The notes beneath the pieces are model-generated. The model did no database searches, was not told where the DNA came from, and saw nothing but the letters and a program-made list of their open reading frames with translations. Both the position numbers and the translations under genes were made by a program. A stretch of DNA of 64,000 nucleotides from Desulfovibrio ferrophilus. Its GTDB lineage: Bacteria; Desulfobacterota; Desulfovibrionia; Desulfovibrionales; Desulfovibrionaceae. Position 1 is the stretch's first letter, and the number at the start of each line of letters is the position of its first letter. Below are positions 1 through 9,179 of this stretch, in pieces. Location of the stretch: positions 591,001 to 655,000 of the forward strand of contig NZ_AP017378.1 in NCBI RefSeq assembly GCF_003966735.1. The letters are read 5' to 3'.

Positions 1-127
1 AGCTCTCAGGGCTGCAATTTCTTAGTGTTCTCTTGTTTAAAGCGCCTTTGGGGCCTTCTGTGCCCTTGGCTTGAGTGGCGAAATGGGATAACTAATCCTC
101 TCTTTAGTAGAATAGAGACGAGGACCC
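1..127. other. Upstream region of ispG
   Basis: No complete gene is visible here. The stretch is the 5' flank of ispG; GAGGA lies just before the ATG at 128 and can serve as its ribosome-binding site. A promoter could lie in the AT-richer part near positions 85-110, but no clear -35/-10 pair is assigned. Confidence 0.4.
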
Positions 128-1240
128 ATGACCGCACACCTAATTGACGACCCATACCGCCCCGCGCGGCGCAAGACCCGTACCCTGAACATAGGGCATG
201 TGGCTATTGGCGGAGACGCCCCGGTGGTGGTTCAATCCATGACCAACACCGACACCCGTGACGTTGAGGCCACCGTGGCTCAGGTGACCGCTCTGGCTGA
301 AGCCGGATGCGAGATCGTGCGCCTTGCCGTGCTGGATGAGGACGCGGCCCGGGCCATTGGCCCCATTCGCAAGGCTTCCCCCGTGCCGCTGATTGCGGAT
401 ATTCATTTCGACCATCGTCTGGCCCTGATGGCGCTGGATGCTGGCGTGGATGGACTGCGCATCAACCCTGGTAATATCGGCGGGGCCGAGCCTGTGGACA
501 AGGTTGTGGCTGCGGCCAAGGCCTGCGGTGCCCCGATTCGCATCGGAGTCAACTCCGGGTCCGTGGACAAGAAGCTCTTGAAGAAGTTCGGTGGCCCCAC
601 GCCCGAGGCCATGGTGGAAAGTGCCATGGAGCACGTGCGATTGCTGGAGGAACGGGATTTTTTCGATACCAAGATTTCGCTCAAGTCATCGTCGGTGCCC
701 GCCACAATCGCGGCGTATCGCCTGCTGGCCGGGCGCTGTGATTACCCGCTGCACATCGGTGTGACCGAGGCCGGAACTCCGGGACGGGGTACGGTGAAGT
801 CCTCTGTGGGGCTGGGCGTACTGCTCTATGAGGGCATCGGTGATACACTACGAGTCTCGCTGACGGGCGATCCCGTGACCGAGATGGATGTGGCCTGGGA
901 GATTTTGCGTTCATTGAATCTGCGTGCCCGTGGCCCGGAGATTGTCTCGTGCCCCACATGCGGACGCACGGAGATCGGGTTGATACAACTGGCTGAAGAG
1001 GTGGAGCGCCACCTGCGCCCGGTGACCGAGGTTTTTACCGTGGCCGTCATGGGGTGCGTGGTCAATGGCCCCGGAGAGGCTCGCGAGGCCGATATCGGCA
1101 TTGCCGGCGGGCGGGGCATGGGCATCATCTTCCGCAAGGGAGAGGTGGTGCGTAAGATCAAGGGTGAAGAGAACCTGCTGCCTGAATTTTTGAATGAACT
1201 GGACATATTTCTCGAAGAACTGAGAAAGGAGAATTCATAG
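128..1240 (+). CDS. ispG: 4-hydroxy-3-methylbut-2-enyl diphosphate synthase (IspG/GcpE)
   Basis: Penultimate enzyme of the MEP isoprenoid pathway: reductive ring opening of methylerythritol cyclodiphosphate to HMBPP using a [4Fe-4S] cluster. The 370-residue length is normal for bacterial IspG without the plant insert. The N-terminal TIM-barrel half has VVQSMTNTDT near residue 35. The C-terminal cluster half shows SCPTCGR near residue 275 and GCVVNGPGEA near 310, which carry the cluster cysteines and the conserved glutamate. The start is set by GAGGA six bases upstream. The stop abuts the proS ATG with no gap, so the two are probably co-transcribed. ispA and dxs of the same pathway follow within 8 kb. 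Confidence 0.97.
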   Translation: MTAHLIDDPYRPARRKTRTLNIGHVAIGGDAPVVVQSMTNTDTRDVEATVAQVTALAEAGCEIVRLAVLDEDAARAIGPIRKASPVPLIADIHFDHRLALMALDAGVDGLRINPGNIGGAEPVDKVVAAAKACGAPIRIGVNSGSVDKKLLKKFGGPTPEAMVESAMEHVRLLEERDFFDTKISLKSSSVPATIAAYRLLAGRCDYPLHIGVTEAGTPGRGTVKSSVGLGVLLYEGIGDTLRVSLTGDPVTEMDVAWEILRSLNLRARGPEIVSCPTCGRTEIGLIQLAEEVERHLRPVTEVFTVAVMGCVVNGPGEAREADIGIAGGRGMGIIFRKGEVVRKIKGEENLLPEFLNELDIFLEELRKENS

Positions 1241-3001
1241 ATGCGTTACAGCAACCTGTATGTGCCCACGTTGAAGGAAGCCCCGGCGGATGCCGAGGTC
1301 ATCAGTCACAAATTGCTTATCCGCGCGGGTATGATCCGTAAGCTGACTTCGGGCATTTACACCTATCTGCCCATGGGGCTTCGCAGCCTGAACAAGGTGG
1401 CGACCATCGTGCGCGAGGAAATGAATCGCGCCGGGGCACAGGAGATTTCCATGCCCATGGTCCAGCCAGGTGATCTCTGGGAAGAGACTGGCCGCTGGCA
1501 GTTCTACGGCAAGGAACTCTTGCGCATCAAGGACCGCCATGGCCGGGACTACTGTCTCGGACCCACGCATGAAGAGGTCGTGACTGATCTGGTACGTGGC
1601 GAGGTCAATTCCTACAAGCAGTTGCCCATCAACCTGTATCAGGTCCAAAGTAAATTCCGCGACGAGATTCGCCCGCGCTTCGGCCTGATGCGTGGCCGCG
1701 AATTCGTGATGAAGGATGCCTATTCATTTGATGCAGACGACGCCGGGGCCGAGGCCAGCTACAAGGCCATGTATGCCGCCTACAGCGCTATTTTCGAGCG
1801 CCTGGGCCTGACCTTCCGCCCGGTGGAGGCCGATTCCGGCTCCATTGGTGGCAGCTTCTCCCACGAGTTCATGGTCCTGGCCGAAACCGGTGAGGACACC
1901 ATTGCCGTGTGTTCGGCCTGCGAGTATGCGGCTAACCTGGAGAAAGCCGAGGTGACCGGCGAGGTCAAACCCTGCCTGGATGAAGGCCCGATGATGGTCG
2001 AAGTGGCGACTCCCGAGACGCATACCGTCGAGGAAGTGGCCAAGTTCCTGAACGTGCACAAGATGCAGGTCATCAAGACCTTGCTCTTTGACGCCGACGG
2101 CGAGGCCGTGGCAGCGCTTGTGCGTGGTGATCGCGAACTGAACGATATCAAATTCAAGAATGCCCTGGACTGTGCTGAACTGACCATGGCCAGCCCCGAG
2201 CAGGTTCAGGAATGGACCGGCGCTCCCGTGGGCTTTGCCGGGCCTGTGGGGCTCAAGGTTTCACGCATCCTGGCGGATAACGAGATCAAGGGCGCAACGG
2301 ACTTTGTTGTCGGTGCCAACAAGGCCGACACCCATCTGCGCCACCTCAACCTTGCCCGCGACGTGGAAGCCGAAGTCCAGTACGCCGACCTGCGCGTCAT
2401 CACCGAGGACGATCCCTGTCCGCGCTGCGGTGGCCAGTTGACCATGCCCAAGGGTATCGAGGTCGGCCATGTCTTCAAACTGGGGACCAAGTATTCCGAG
2501 GCCATGGACGCCAAGTTCCTGGATCAGAACGGCAAGGAACAGCTGATGATCATGGGGTGCTACGGCATCGGCGTGTCCCGTGTGGTGGCTTCCTGCATCG
2601 AGCAGAATCATGACGAGAACGGTATCGTGTTTCCGCCGCCGGTTGCTCCGTTTGAAGCCATTGTGCTCTGTCTGGACCCCAAGAAGGAAGAGATTCTGGG
2701 CAAGGCCGAGGAAATCTACAACATCATCGAGGCCTCCGGGGCCGATACCCTGTTGGACGACCGAATCGAGCGTCCTGGCGTAAAGTTCAAGGACGCCGAT
2801 CTGGTGGGCTATCCCATTCAGATCGTTGTGGGCGGCAAGGGGGTCAAGAACGGCATCGTGGAATGCAAGGACCGCCGTACTGGCGAGAAGATCGAGCTTG
2901 GACTGGATAACTTCGAGCGCGATTTCGTGGCCTGGCGCCGCGATGTGTGGTGTGGTTGGGGCCTGACCGATGGTGATGCTGACCTGGATTCCTGCAGGTA
3001 G
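1241..3001 (+). CDS. proS: prolyl-tRNA synthetase, bacterial type
   Basis: Class II aminoacyl-tRNA synthetase charging tRNA-Pro in the cytoplasm. At 586 residues it is the bacterial (long) form: catalytic motifs 1-3, a YbaK-like editing insertion around residues 230-390 and a C-terminal anticodon-binding domain. Visible motifs include [13 protein letters not shown] near residue 37, LGPTHEEV near 106, [17 protein letters not shown] near 140 (motif 2) and GCYGIGVSR near 440 (motif 3). The ATG follows the ispG stop directly; AGAAAGGAG in the ispG tail is the Shine-Dalgarno site. The last ~15 residues (ending DADLDSCR) look like a non-conserved tail. Confidence 0.97.
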   Translation: MRYSNLYVPTLKEAPADAEVISHKLLIRAGMIRKLTSGIYTYLPMGLRSLNKVATIVREEMNRAGAQEISMPMVQPGDLWEETGRWQFYGKELLRIKDRHGRDYCLGPTHEEVVTDLVRGEVNSYKQLPINLYQVQSKFRDEIRPRFGLMRGREFVMKDAYSFDADDAGAEASYKAMYAAYSAIFERLGLTFRPVEADSGSIGGSFSHEFMVLAETGEDTIAVCSACEYAANLEKAEVTGEVKPCLDEGPMMVEVATPETHTVEEVAKFLNVHKMQVIKTLLFDADGEAVAALVRGDRELNDIKFKNALDCAELTMASPEQVQEWTGAPVGFAGPVGLKVSRILADNEIKGATDFVVGANKADTHLRHLNLARDVEAEVQYADLRVITEDDPCPRCGGQLTMPKGIEVGHVFKLGTKYSEAMDAKFLDQNGKEQLMIMGCYGIGVSRVVASCIEQNHDENGIVFPPPVAPFEAIVLCLDPKKEEILGKAEEIYNIIEASGADTLLDDRIERPGVKFKDADLVGYPIQIVVGGKGVKNGIVECKDRRTGEKIELGLDNFERDFVAWRRDVWCGWGLTDGDADLDSCR

Positions 3002-3003
3002 CC

Positions 3004-3615
3004 ATGACTGTTGAAGGACTCATCGCCTTGGCCGGGGCCACCGCATTGTTTGCCCTTATTCCCGGTCCCGGCATCATGGCCGTGGTGGCCCAGGCCCTGT
3101 CGCGTGGTCTGGGGCCCGCCGTGATGTGGATCACCGGGCAGGTGTTGGGCGACATGATCTATCTGCTCATGGCCATGTTCGGCCTGGGCTGGGTGGCCTC
3201 GCAACTGGGTGATGGGTTCATCGTGCTGCGGTATGTAGGGGCCGCGTATCTGATCTGGATGGGGTTCAAGGCCTGGACGGCCAAGCCTCCCTGCGAAAAT
3301 GTGACAGCTCCACCGGCCCGGGCCGGTGGCCGTTACTTTTTGGGGGGCATGTGTGTTTCGCTGGGCAACCCCAAGGCCATTGCCTTCTACTGCGGTTTTC
3401 TGCCTGCGTTCATCGATTTGACGGTGCTGACATCCACGGACGCAGCAACGGTCATTGCCGTCATCTGTCCCATCGTGTTTGTGATTCCTGTCGGATACGC
3501 GTGGCTTGCTGCTCGTGGACGCGGCGCGATCCGCACTACGCGAATCTGGAAGATCGCCAACCGCAGCGCCGGGGCGGTGATGATTGGTGCTGGCGCGACA
3601 GTGGCGGCGGAGTAG
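3004..3615 (+). CDS. LysE/RhtB family amino-acid exporter
   Basis: Inner-membrane exporter of the LysE/RhtB superfamily, a group that exports amino acids and related small molecules; the substrate cannot be told from sequence. It has 203 residues, typical of the family, with about six hydrophobic segments. The N-terminal family signature PGPGIMAVVAQALSRG lies near residues 20-35, and GNPKAIAFYCGFLPAFI near residue 120 is a second conserved family stretch. The ATG begins two bases after the proS stop, and the gene runs up to xseA with a 4-base gap, so it belongs to the same transcription unit. Confidence 0.88.
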   Translation: MTVEGLIALAGATALFALIPGPGIMAVVAQALSRGLGPAVMWITGQVLGDMIYLLMAMFGLGWVASQLGDGFIVLRYVGAAYLIWMGFKAWTAKPPCENVTAPPARAGGRYFLGGMCVSLGNPKAIAFYCGFLPAFIDLTVLTSTDAATVIAVICPIVFVIPVGYAWLAARGRGAIRTTRIWKIANRSAGAVMIGAGATVAAE

Positions 3616-3619
3616 TCCC

Positions 3620-5008
3620 GTGCCCCATATCTTCGAGGTCACCGAACTGACCGGCGCGGTCAAGGACGTGCTGGAGAGCCAGTTCCCTTTCATCTGGGTT
3701 CGGGGGCAGGTCAGCGGTGTCACGCGGCCACCCAGCGGGCATCTCTATTTCACCTTGAAGGATGACCGCGCTCAGCTGTCCGTGGTCTGGTTCAGGAATT
3801 CCCGGCGCGAGATCGAAGCTGGGGGCGTGGACCCGGCAACCGGTGAGGTGCTGGAACATGGCTTTGTGCCAGACGTTGACGATGGCATGCAGGTTTTGGT
3901 GGCCGGACGCTTGAATGTTTATGAGCCACGCGGAACCTACCAGCTGGTTGCCGAGTTTGTGCAGGAAGAGGGCGTGGGCCAGCTGTATCTTCAGTTTGAG
4001 GCCATGAAGGCCAAATTGCAGGCCAAGGGATATTTCGCTGAGGATCGCAAGATGCGACTGCCAACTGCGCCCAAGCGCGTGGCAGTGATTACCGCTCCAA
4101 CGGGAGCCGCAATTCAGGATTTTCTGCGCATAGCGGACGGGCGTGGAGCGGGTTGCGAGATTCGAATCCACCCTTCCCTGGTGCAGGGTGATCGGGCTCC
4201 GGCGCAGATTGCCGCGGCTCTGGATGATGTCTGTGAACAGGGCTGGGCTGATGTCGCGGTGTTGATTCGTGGCGGCGGTTCCATCGAGGACCTGTGGGCC
4301 TTCAATACGGAGCCCGTGGCCGATGCCATTCACCGGGCCACGTTGCCGGTGCTGTCTGGAGTCGGACACGAAGTCGATGTGACCATTGCCGATTACGTCG
4401 CCGATGCCCGTGCAGCCACGCCCAGCCATGCCGCTCAGATGCTTTGGCCTGAACGGCGCGAATTGATGCAGCGCCTTGATGGACTGGAACTTGCTCTGCT
4501 GCGGGCGGGACAGGGGCTTGTCTCCGGACGGGAACGGGCCTTGCGCGCTGAAGAACGTGCTCTGGCCTGGTTGTCTCCGGTGCGGCAGGTGGACCGCTGG
4601 CGAGAACGATTTGACGTCGCAGCTCGCGATTTGACTCGGGCCTGGAATGCTTTTTACGAGGGGCGTGCCACGGCTTTGGATGAGGCCGGACGCGGCCTGC
4701 TGGCTGCGTATGGTCCGCAGACCATGGAACGCGAGGTTGCTGGGCTGGACGGTCTGGCCGGGCGTCTGGCCATGGCCATGGAAGGGCGGCTGCGTGGCAT
4801 TGATCGGGACCTGGCTGTGGCTTCGGCCACTCTGATGGCTTTGGACCCGGAGAAACCCCTTGAACGGGGCTATGGGCTGGTGCGAAGTGCCAGAACCGGA
4901 CGTTATCTACGCAGCGTGGACGAGGTGGCTCCCGGTGATGCGCTGGAAATCCGCGTACGTGATGGGCACCTTGGTGCTGATGTGACACGAATCAATAAGG
5001 ACGATTGA
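3620..5008 (+). CDS. xseA: exodeoxyribonuclease VII large subunit
   Basis: Catalytic subunit of exonuclease VII, which degrades single-stranded DNA to oligonucleotides in both directions. An OB-fold nucleic-acid-binding domain (IWVRGQVSGVTRPPSGHLYF, residues ~20-40) is followed by the catalytic domain (APKRVAVITAPTGAAIQDFL near 152, IRGGGSIEDLWAFN near 216, LSGVGHEVDVTIADYVAD near 245) and a long helical C-terminal half. A GTG at 3620 gives 462 residues starting VPHIFEVTEL, the usual family start; an in-frame ATG at 3584 would add 12 residues overlapping the upstream gene and is less likely. The stop overlaps the next ATG (TGATG). The small subunit xseB lies 1 kb downstream, with a peptidase gene between. 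Confidence 0.95.
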   Translation: MPHIFEVTELTGAVKDVLESQFPFIWVRGQVSGVTRPPSGHLYFTLKDDRAQLSVVWFRNSRREIEAGGVDPATGEVLEHGFVPDVDDGMQVLVAGRLNVYEPRGTYQLVAEFVQEEGVGQLYLQFEAMKAKLQAKGYFAEDRKMRLPTAPKRVAVITAPTGAAIQDFLRIADGRGAGCEIRIHPSLVQGDRAPAQIAAALDDVCEQGWADVAVLIRGGGSIEDLWAFNTEPVADAIHRATLPVLSGVGHEVDVTIADYVADARAATPSHAAQMLWPERRELMQRLDGLELALLRAGQGLVSGRERALRAEERALAWLSPVRQVDRWRERFDVAARDLTRAWNAFYEGRATALDEAGRGLLAAYGPQTMEREVAGLDGLAGRLAMAMEGRLRGIDRDLAVASATLMALDPEKPLERGYGLVRSARTGRYLRSVDEVAPGDALEIRVRDGHLGADVTRINKDD

Positions 5009-5880
5009 TGTTTATATTCCGGGCCGCTCTGTGCCTGTTGTTGATGTTGCTGACGATGACCTCTGCCGTTTGGGCTGGAGTGCGGTTGGAATGCCCGGAT
5101 AAGGTCTCGCAGGGCGAGCCGTTTTATGTGCGTGTCGTTTCCGATGAACCTGTGGAGATTGTGCGCCTGTTCTGGGGTCCTATGACCGTCGATGCTACGG
5201 TGCGCAGTGAAGCAGGAGCCTGGGTGGCTTTGGCCATGCTGGGAACCGGCTCCATGGCCAAGCCTGGAATTGGTCAGGTCAAGGCCAGCATCCAAGGCTC
5301 CGATGGCCCGCGCGAGTTGACTCGTGCTGTACGCATCACGTCGCGCAAATTTGCGGAGCAGCGCCTGAAAGTGGCTAAAAAGATGGTCAACCTGAGTCAG
5401 GCGCAGCTGGACCGCCATTATCGTGAGAAGGCACGGGTCAAGAAAGCCATGGCGGACATCTCCCCGGAGCGATTCTGGAACGGGCAGTTCCTGCGTCCGA
5501 TCCCTGGTGGAATTTCCAGCACCTACGGCTTGCGGCGTATTTTCAATGGTGAGCCGCGCAAGCCGCATGCCGGGGTGGACTTTCGGGGCAAGAAAGGCAC
5601 GCCGATCAAGGCTGTTGCTCCGGGTGAAGTTGTCCTGACGGGGAGTCATTATTTTTCCGGCAATGTGGTTTATGTTGACCACGGGCTGGGGGTGGTTAGC
5701 GTATACTGCCACCTGTCCGCCATTGATGTGGCGGAAGGGCAGTTCGTGTCTGCCGGTCAGGTATTGGGCAAAGTCGGCTCCACAGGCCGCGTTACCGGCC
5801 CACATCTGCATTTTGGACTGTCGGTATTGGGGCAGTATGTGGACCCCATGCCGTTGATCGAAGGCAGGATTACTCCATAG
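5008..5880 (+). CDS. M23-family (LytM-like) periplasmic peptidase
   Basis: Secreted zinc endopeptidase or LytM-fold factor acting on peptidoglycan. The first ~22 residues form a signal peptide ending SAVWA. A middle domain, rich in Ig-like beta strands, covers about 25-110, then a helical linker, then the LytM domain at ~165-290. Zinc ligands are visible in the order HAGVDF (His and Asp), CHLSAI and HLHFGL. This complete set suggests an active enzyme rather than a degenerate EnvC/NlpD-type activator. The ATG at 5008 overlaps the xseA stop; a TTG at 5005 is the alternative. It sits between xseA and xseB, which implies co-expression, not a shared function. Confidence 0.9.
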   Translation: MFIFRAALCLLLMLLTMTSAVWAGVRLECPDKVSQGEPFYVRVVSDEPVEIVRLFWGPMTVDATVRSEAGAWVALAMLGTGSMAKPGIGQVKASIQGSDGPRELTRAVRITSRKFAEQRLKVAKKMVNLSQAQLDRHYREKARVKKAMADISPERFWNGQFLRPIPGGISSTYGLRRIFNGEPRKPHAGVDFRGKKGTPIKAVAPGEVVLTGSHYFSGNVVYVDHGLGVVSVYCHLSAIDVAEGQFVSAGQVLGKVGSTGRVTGPHLHFGLSVLGQYVDPMPLIEGRITP

Positions 5881-5999
5881 GAGGGCGTTTTTAGCGACCC
5901 ATAAAATGGATCTGCGATGTGAGCTGCGGCGACTGTGGCGGCAGGAATGGTTGATTTTGTGTATGACTGTCCCGAGACATGTTTTTGAGGACGAAGAAT

Positions 6000-6227
6000 A
6001 TGGCAAAGAAGAAACAGGATTTTGAAACGCGCTTGGCGCGGCTGCAAAAAATCGTGGAGTCATTGGAAGCTGGTGAGCTGGCGCTGGAAGACGGCGTCAC
6101 CCTGTTCAAGGAAGGCGTGGAGCTGGCAGGCTCGTGCCGAGAACAGTTGGAGAAGGCCCGCAACGAGGTCAAGCTGCTCACGGATGGCAAGCTCAAGGAT
6201 TTCCGTACGGAGGAAGATGATGTCTGA
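6000..6227 (+). CDS. xseB: exodeoxyribonuclease VII small subunit
   Basis: Small helical subunit that assembles in several copies on XseA. It has 75 residues, within the usual size range. The signature FETRLARLQKIVESLEAG, followed by LALEDGVTLFKEGVELAGSC, is typical of XseB. The ATG at 6000 has GAGGACGAAG upstream; an in-frame ATG at 5979 lies before this Shine-Dalgarno site and is rejected. The 3' end overlaps the ispA start by 8 bases, indicating translational coupling. Confidence 0.95.
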   Translation: MAKKKQDFETRLARLQKIVESLEAGELALEDGVTLFKEGVELAGSCREQLEKARNEVKLLTDGKLKDFRTEEDDV

Positions 6228-7113
6228 TGTTGATGTAAAAAAGACGTTGGCCAACTATGCGGCTGGCGTTGAGAAATACTTGGAGACCTGCCTGAAGGAT
6301 CGGGGCATTACCCCCAGACTTCAGGAGGCCATGGAGTACAGCCTGATGGCGGGGGGCAAGCGCCTGCGCCCGGTGCTGTGCCTGATCTGGGCCGAGATTG
6401 CGGGCATCGAGTCTGCCAAGGTCATGCCCTTTGCTGCGGCTATCGAGTGCATCCATACCTACTCGTTGATCCACGACGATTTGCCTGCCATGGATGATGA
6501 TGATCTCAGGCGTGGCAAGCCCACCAACCATAAGGTCTATGGCGAGGCCACTGCCATTTTGGCTGGCGACGCGCTTCTGACCGAAGCCTTCGGCATGATG
6601 CTCAATGTCAGTGATGTCCCGGCGGAGCGTGTGCTTCAGGCCGCGTCCATCATGGCTTATGGCGCGGGTTCCAACGGTATGGTTGGCGGCCAGCAGATCG
6701 ATATGGACCTGACGGGAAAGGACGGAGTTGAACTTCAGGAATTGCAGCAGATGCATGCCCTGAAGACCGGGGCGCTGATTACAGCGTCTTGTTTGTCCGG
6801 TTGCATTCTGGGGGGCGGCGATGAGGACGACATGAAAGCTGCCATGGAATGGGGCAAGAATGTTGGCATGGCCTTCCAGATTGCGGATGACATCCTGGAT
6901 GTGGTTGGCGACGAAAAAGAGCTTGGCAAGCCCGTGGGCAGCGATCAGGAGCAGGGTAAGAATACGTATCCCTCCATGATCGGCCTGGAAGAGAGCAAGA
7001 ATCTCGCCGTGCAGGTGGCTGCCACGGCCAATTTGGAAATCAAGAATTATTCCGGAGCACAGGCCGACTTCCTGCGCCATCTGGCTGCGTATATCGTACA
7101 GCGAACCAGCTAG
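6220..7113 (+). CDS. ispA: (2E,6E)-farnesyl diphosphate synthase / polyprenyl synthetase
   Basis: Short-chain trans-prenyltransferase that condenses IPP with DMAPP and GPP. It has 297 residues. The first aspartate-rich motif is DDLPAMDDDDLRRGKP near residue 87 and the second is DDILD near residue 225; GGKRLRPVL near 44 binds IPP. The ATG at 6220 has ACGGAGG six bases upstream; the adjacent ATG at 6217 is the alternative. The much longer frame open to 6022 overlaps xseB and is not coding. It sits directly upstream of dxs, a common bacterial order. Confidence 0.95.
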   Translation: MSDVDVKKTLANYAAGVEKYLETCLKDRGITPRLQEAMEYSLMAGGKRLRPVLCLIWAEIAGIESAKVMPFAAAIECIHTYSLIHDDLPAMDDDDLRRGKPTNHKVYGEATAILAGDALLTEAFGMMLNVSDVPAERVLQAASIMAYGAGSNGMVGGQQIDMDLTGKDGVELQELQQMHALKTGALITASCLSGCILGGGDEDDMKAAMEWGKNVGMAFQIADDILDVVGDEKELGKPVGSDQEQGKNTYPSMIGLEESKNLAVQVAATANLEIKNYSGAQADFLRHLAAYIVQRTS

Positions 7114-7191
7114 TTGAGTGAAGGCCCAACCCGCTTGAGCGGGTACTGAGGGCGATAGTATTTGCACCGTAGCATTCAGGGACGAGTATCA

Positions 7192-9093
7192 ATGAGTATC
7201 GACAATGATTCCCAAGGCATTTTGCAGGGCCTGAAGTGCCCGGCGGATGTGCAGGATCTGGATTCCAAGCAGTTGGTGACGCTGGCTGCGGAAATGCGCG
7301 AGGTGATCATCGACACCGTAGCCGCCAACGGTGGCCATCTGGCACCGTCGCTGGGCGTGGTTGAGTTGACCCTGGCTTTGCTCAAGGTCTTTGATCCTGC
7401 AGAGGACAAAGTCGTTTGGGATGTCGGCCATCAGGCCTACGGCTACAAGTTGCTGACCGGTCGCGCTGCGAATTTCGGTACGTTGCGGACCATGGGCGGA
7501 GTGAGCGGTTTTCCCAAGATGAGTGAAAGCCGTTACGACCATTTTGGTGTCGGCCATTCGTCCACATCCATTTCCGCTGCTGTGGGCATGGCCAAGGCTC
7601 GTGACCTGGCGGGCAAGGACAACAAGGTTGTTGCCGTGATCGGTGATGGCTCCATGACCGCGGGATTGGCCTATGAAGGGCTGAACCAGGCTGGTGATTT
7701 GGGCTCTGACCTTGTGGTGGTCCTCAATGATAACGAGATGTCCATCTCGCGCAATGTGGGAGCACTCTCGCAGTTCTTCTCCAGAAATCTGACCAAGAGT
7801 TGGATGGTGCGTTTCAAGAAGGATGTCGAATCGCTGCTCAAGCACGTTCCCAAGATCGGTGGCGACTTGGCCGAGTATGCCCGCAAATCCGAAGAAGCCT
7901 TTAAGCACTTCTTTACTCCGGGGATGTTGTTCGAGGCCTTCAGGTTCAACTATCTCGGGCCATTTGATGGGCATAATATCGATGGTCTGGCTGGTGTTTT
8001 CCAGCAGGTTCGCGAACTCAAAGGCCCCATTCTGGTGCACGTGTTGACCCAGAAGGGCAAAGGCTATGAGCCTGCTGAGACCAATCCGACCTATTTCCAC
8101 GGTGTGGGCTGTTTTGAGCCGGAAACCGGTGAAGCCAAGAAGTTTGGCCCCTGCGCCCTGGCTTCCTATACAGATGTCTTTGGCGAGACCTTGATCCGGC
8201 AGGCTGAGACGGACGAACGCATTGTGGCTATCACAGCCGCCATGCCCGAAGGCACGGGCCTGAATAAATTCGCGGATCGTTTTCCTGACCGATTCATTGA
8301 CGTGGGCATCTGTGAACAGCATGCGGTGACCTTTGCCGCAGGCCTCGCTACCCAGGGGTTCAAGCCCGTGGTGGCGATTTATTCGACCTTCATGCAGCGC
8401 TCTTACGATCAGATCGTTCACGATGTCTGTCTGCAGAACCTGCCTGTGACTTTGTGTCTGGATCGTGGTGGTTTGGTGGGGGAAGACGGTCCCACTCACC
8501 ATGGAGCTTTTGATATTTCCCTGCTGCGTCATATTCCCAATCTGGTGAGTATGGCGCCCAAGGATGAGGCAGAGTTGGCGCAGATGCTGGCAACGGCCAT
8601 GGCCCATGACGGACCGGTTGCCTTGCGCTATCCCCGTGGCGTAGGTGTTGGTGCGACTCCGGCGGAAAGTCCCGAGCCGTTGCCCTTGGGCGAAGGCGAG
8701 TTGCTGCGCGACGGTGAAGATGCAGTCATTCTCGCTCTGGGGAGCCGGGTTCATCCCAGCCTGGAAGCGGCTGTAGAGATCGAGGCTGAAACGGGCAAGA
8801 AGGTTGCCGTCTTCAACACACGCTTTGTGCGTCCGTTGCCCGTCGATCAGATCGTCGAGTTGGCCGGGCGCTTCAAGACCGTTATTACGGTTGAAGAGAA
8901 CGCATTGGCTGGCGGTTTCGGTTCCGCCGTGTTGGAAACATTGGCTGATCAGGGCGTGAACAACGTTTCCGTCCTGCGTCTCGGTTTACCCGATGCCTTT
9001 GTGGAACACGGCAAGCAGAAGGAACTGCGGGCGTCTCTGGGGATCGATAAGGCAGGTATCAAGAAGGCTGTGCTTAATTTGTTTTATGAATAG
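7192..9093 (+). CDS. dxs: 1-deoxy-D-xylulose-5-phosphate synthase
   Basis: Thiamine-diphosphate enzyme that joins pyruvate and glyceraldehyde-3-phosphate in the first, committed step of the MEP pathway. It has 633 residues from the ATG at 7192. Visible motifs are VWDVGHQAYGYKLLTGR near 75, the ThDP-binding GDGSMTAGLAYEGLN...NDNEMSIS near 150-185, and the transketolase-like region with DVGICEQHAVTFAAGLA near 370 and DRGGLVGEDGPTHHG near 425. An in-frame TTG at 7162 would add 10 residues with no better ribosome site. With ispG and ispA it forms a loose MEP/isoprenoid cluster. Confidence 0.97.
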   Translation: MSIDNDSQGILQGLKCPADVQDLDSKQLVTLAAEMREVIIDTVAANGGHLAPSLGVVELTLALLKVFDPAEDKVVWDVGHQAYGYKLLTGRAANFGTLRTMGGVSGFPKMSESRYDHFGVGHSSTSISAAVGMAKARDLAGKDNKVVAVIGDGSMTAGLAYEGLNQAGDLGSDLVVVLNDNEMSISRNVGALSQFFSRNLTKSWMVRFKKDVESLLKHVPKIGGDLAEYARKSEEAFKHFFTPGMLFEAFRFNYLGPFDGHNIDGLAGVFQQVRELKGPILVHVLTQKGKGYEPAETNPTYFHGVGCFEPETGEAKKFGPCALASYTDVFGETLIRQAETDERIVAITAAMPEGTGLNKFADRFPDRFIDVGICEQHAVTFAAGLATQGFKPVVAIYSTFMQRSYDQIVHDVCLQNLPVTLCLDRGGLVGEDGPTHHGAFDISLLRHIPNLVSMAPKDEAELAQMLATAMAHDGPVALRYPRGVGVGATPAESPEPLPLGEGELLRDGEDAVILALGSRVHPSLEAAVEIEAETGKKVAVFNTRFVRPLPVDQIVELAGRFKTVITVEENALAGGFGSAVLETLADQGVNNVSVLRLGLPDAFVEHGKQKELRASLGIDKAGIKKAVLNLFYE

Positions 9094-9179
9094 TTTCTCA
9101 TGGTTGTTGATAGAGTTCCGATTGGTGTTGTGAAAGTAAGTTTGGATCATAATCTCTATTAACTTGTCCAATAGATAGG

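Noticed and set aside
7189..8754. Long minus-strand open frame opposite dxs
   Set aside because: Same reason: shadow of a conserved gene, His/Gln-rich translation without domain signature.
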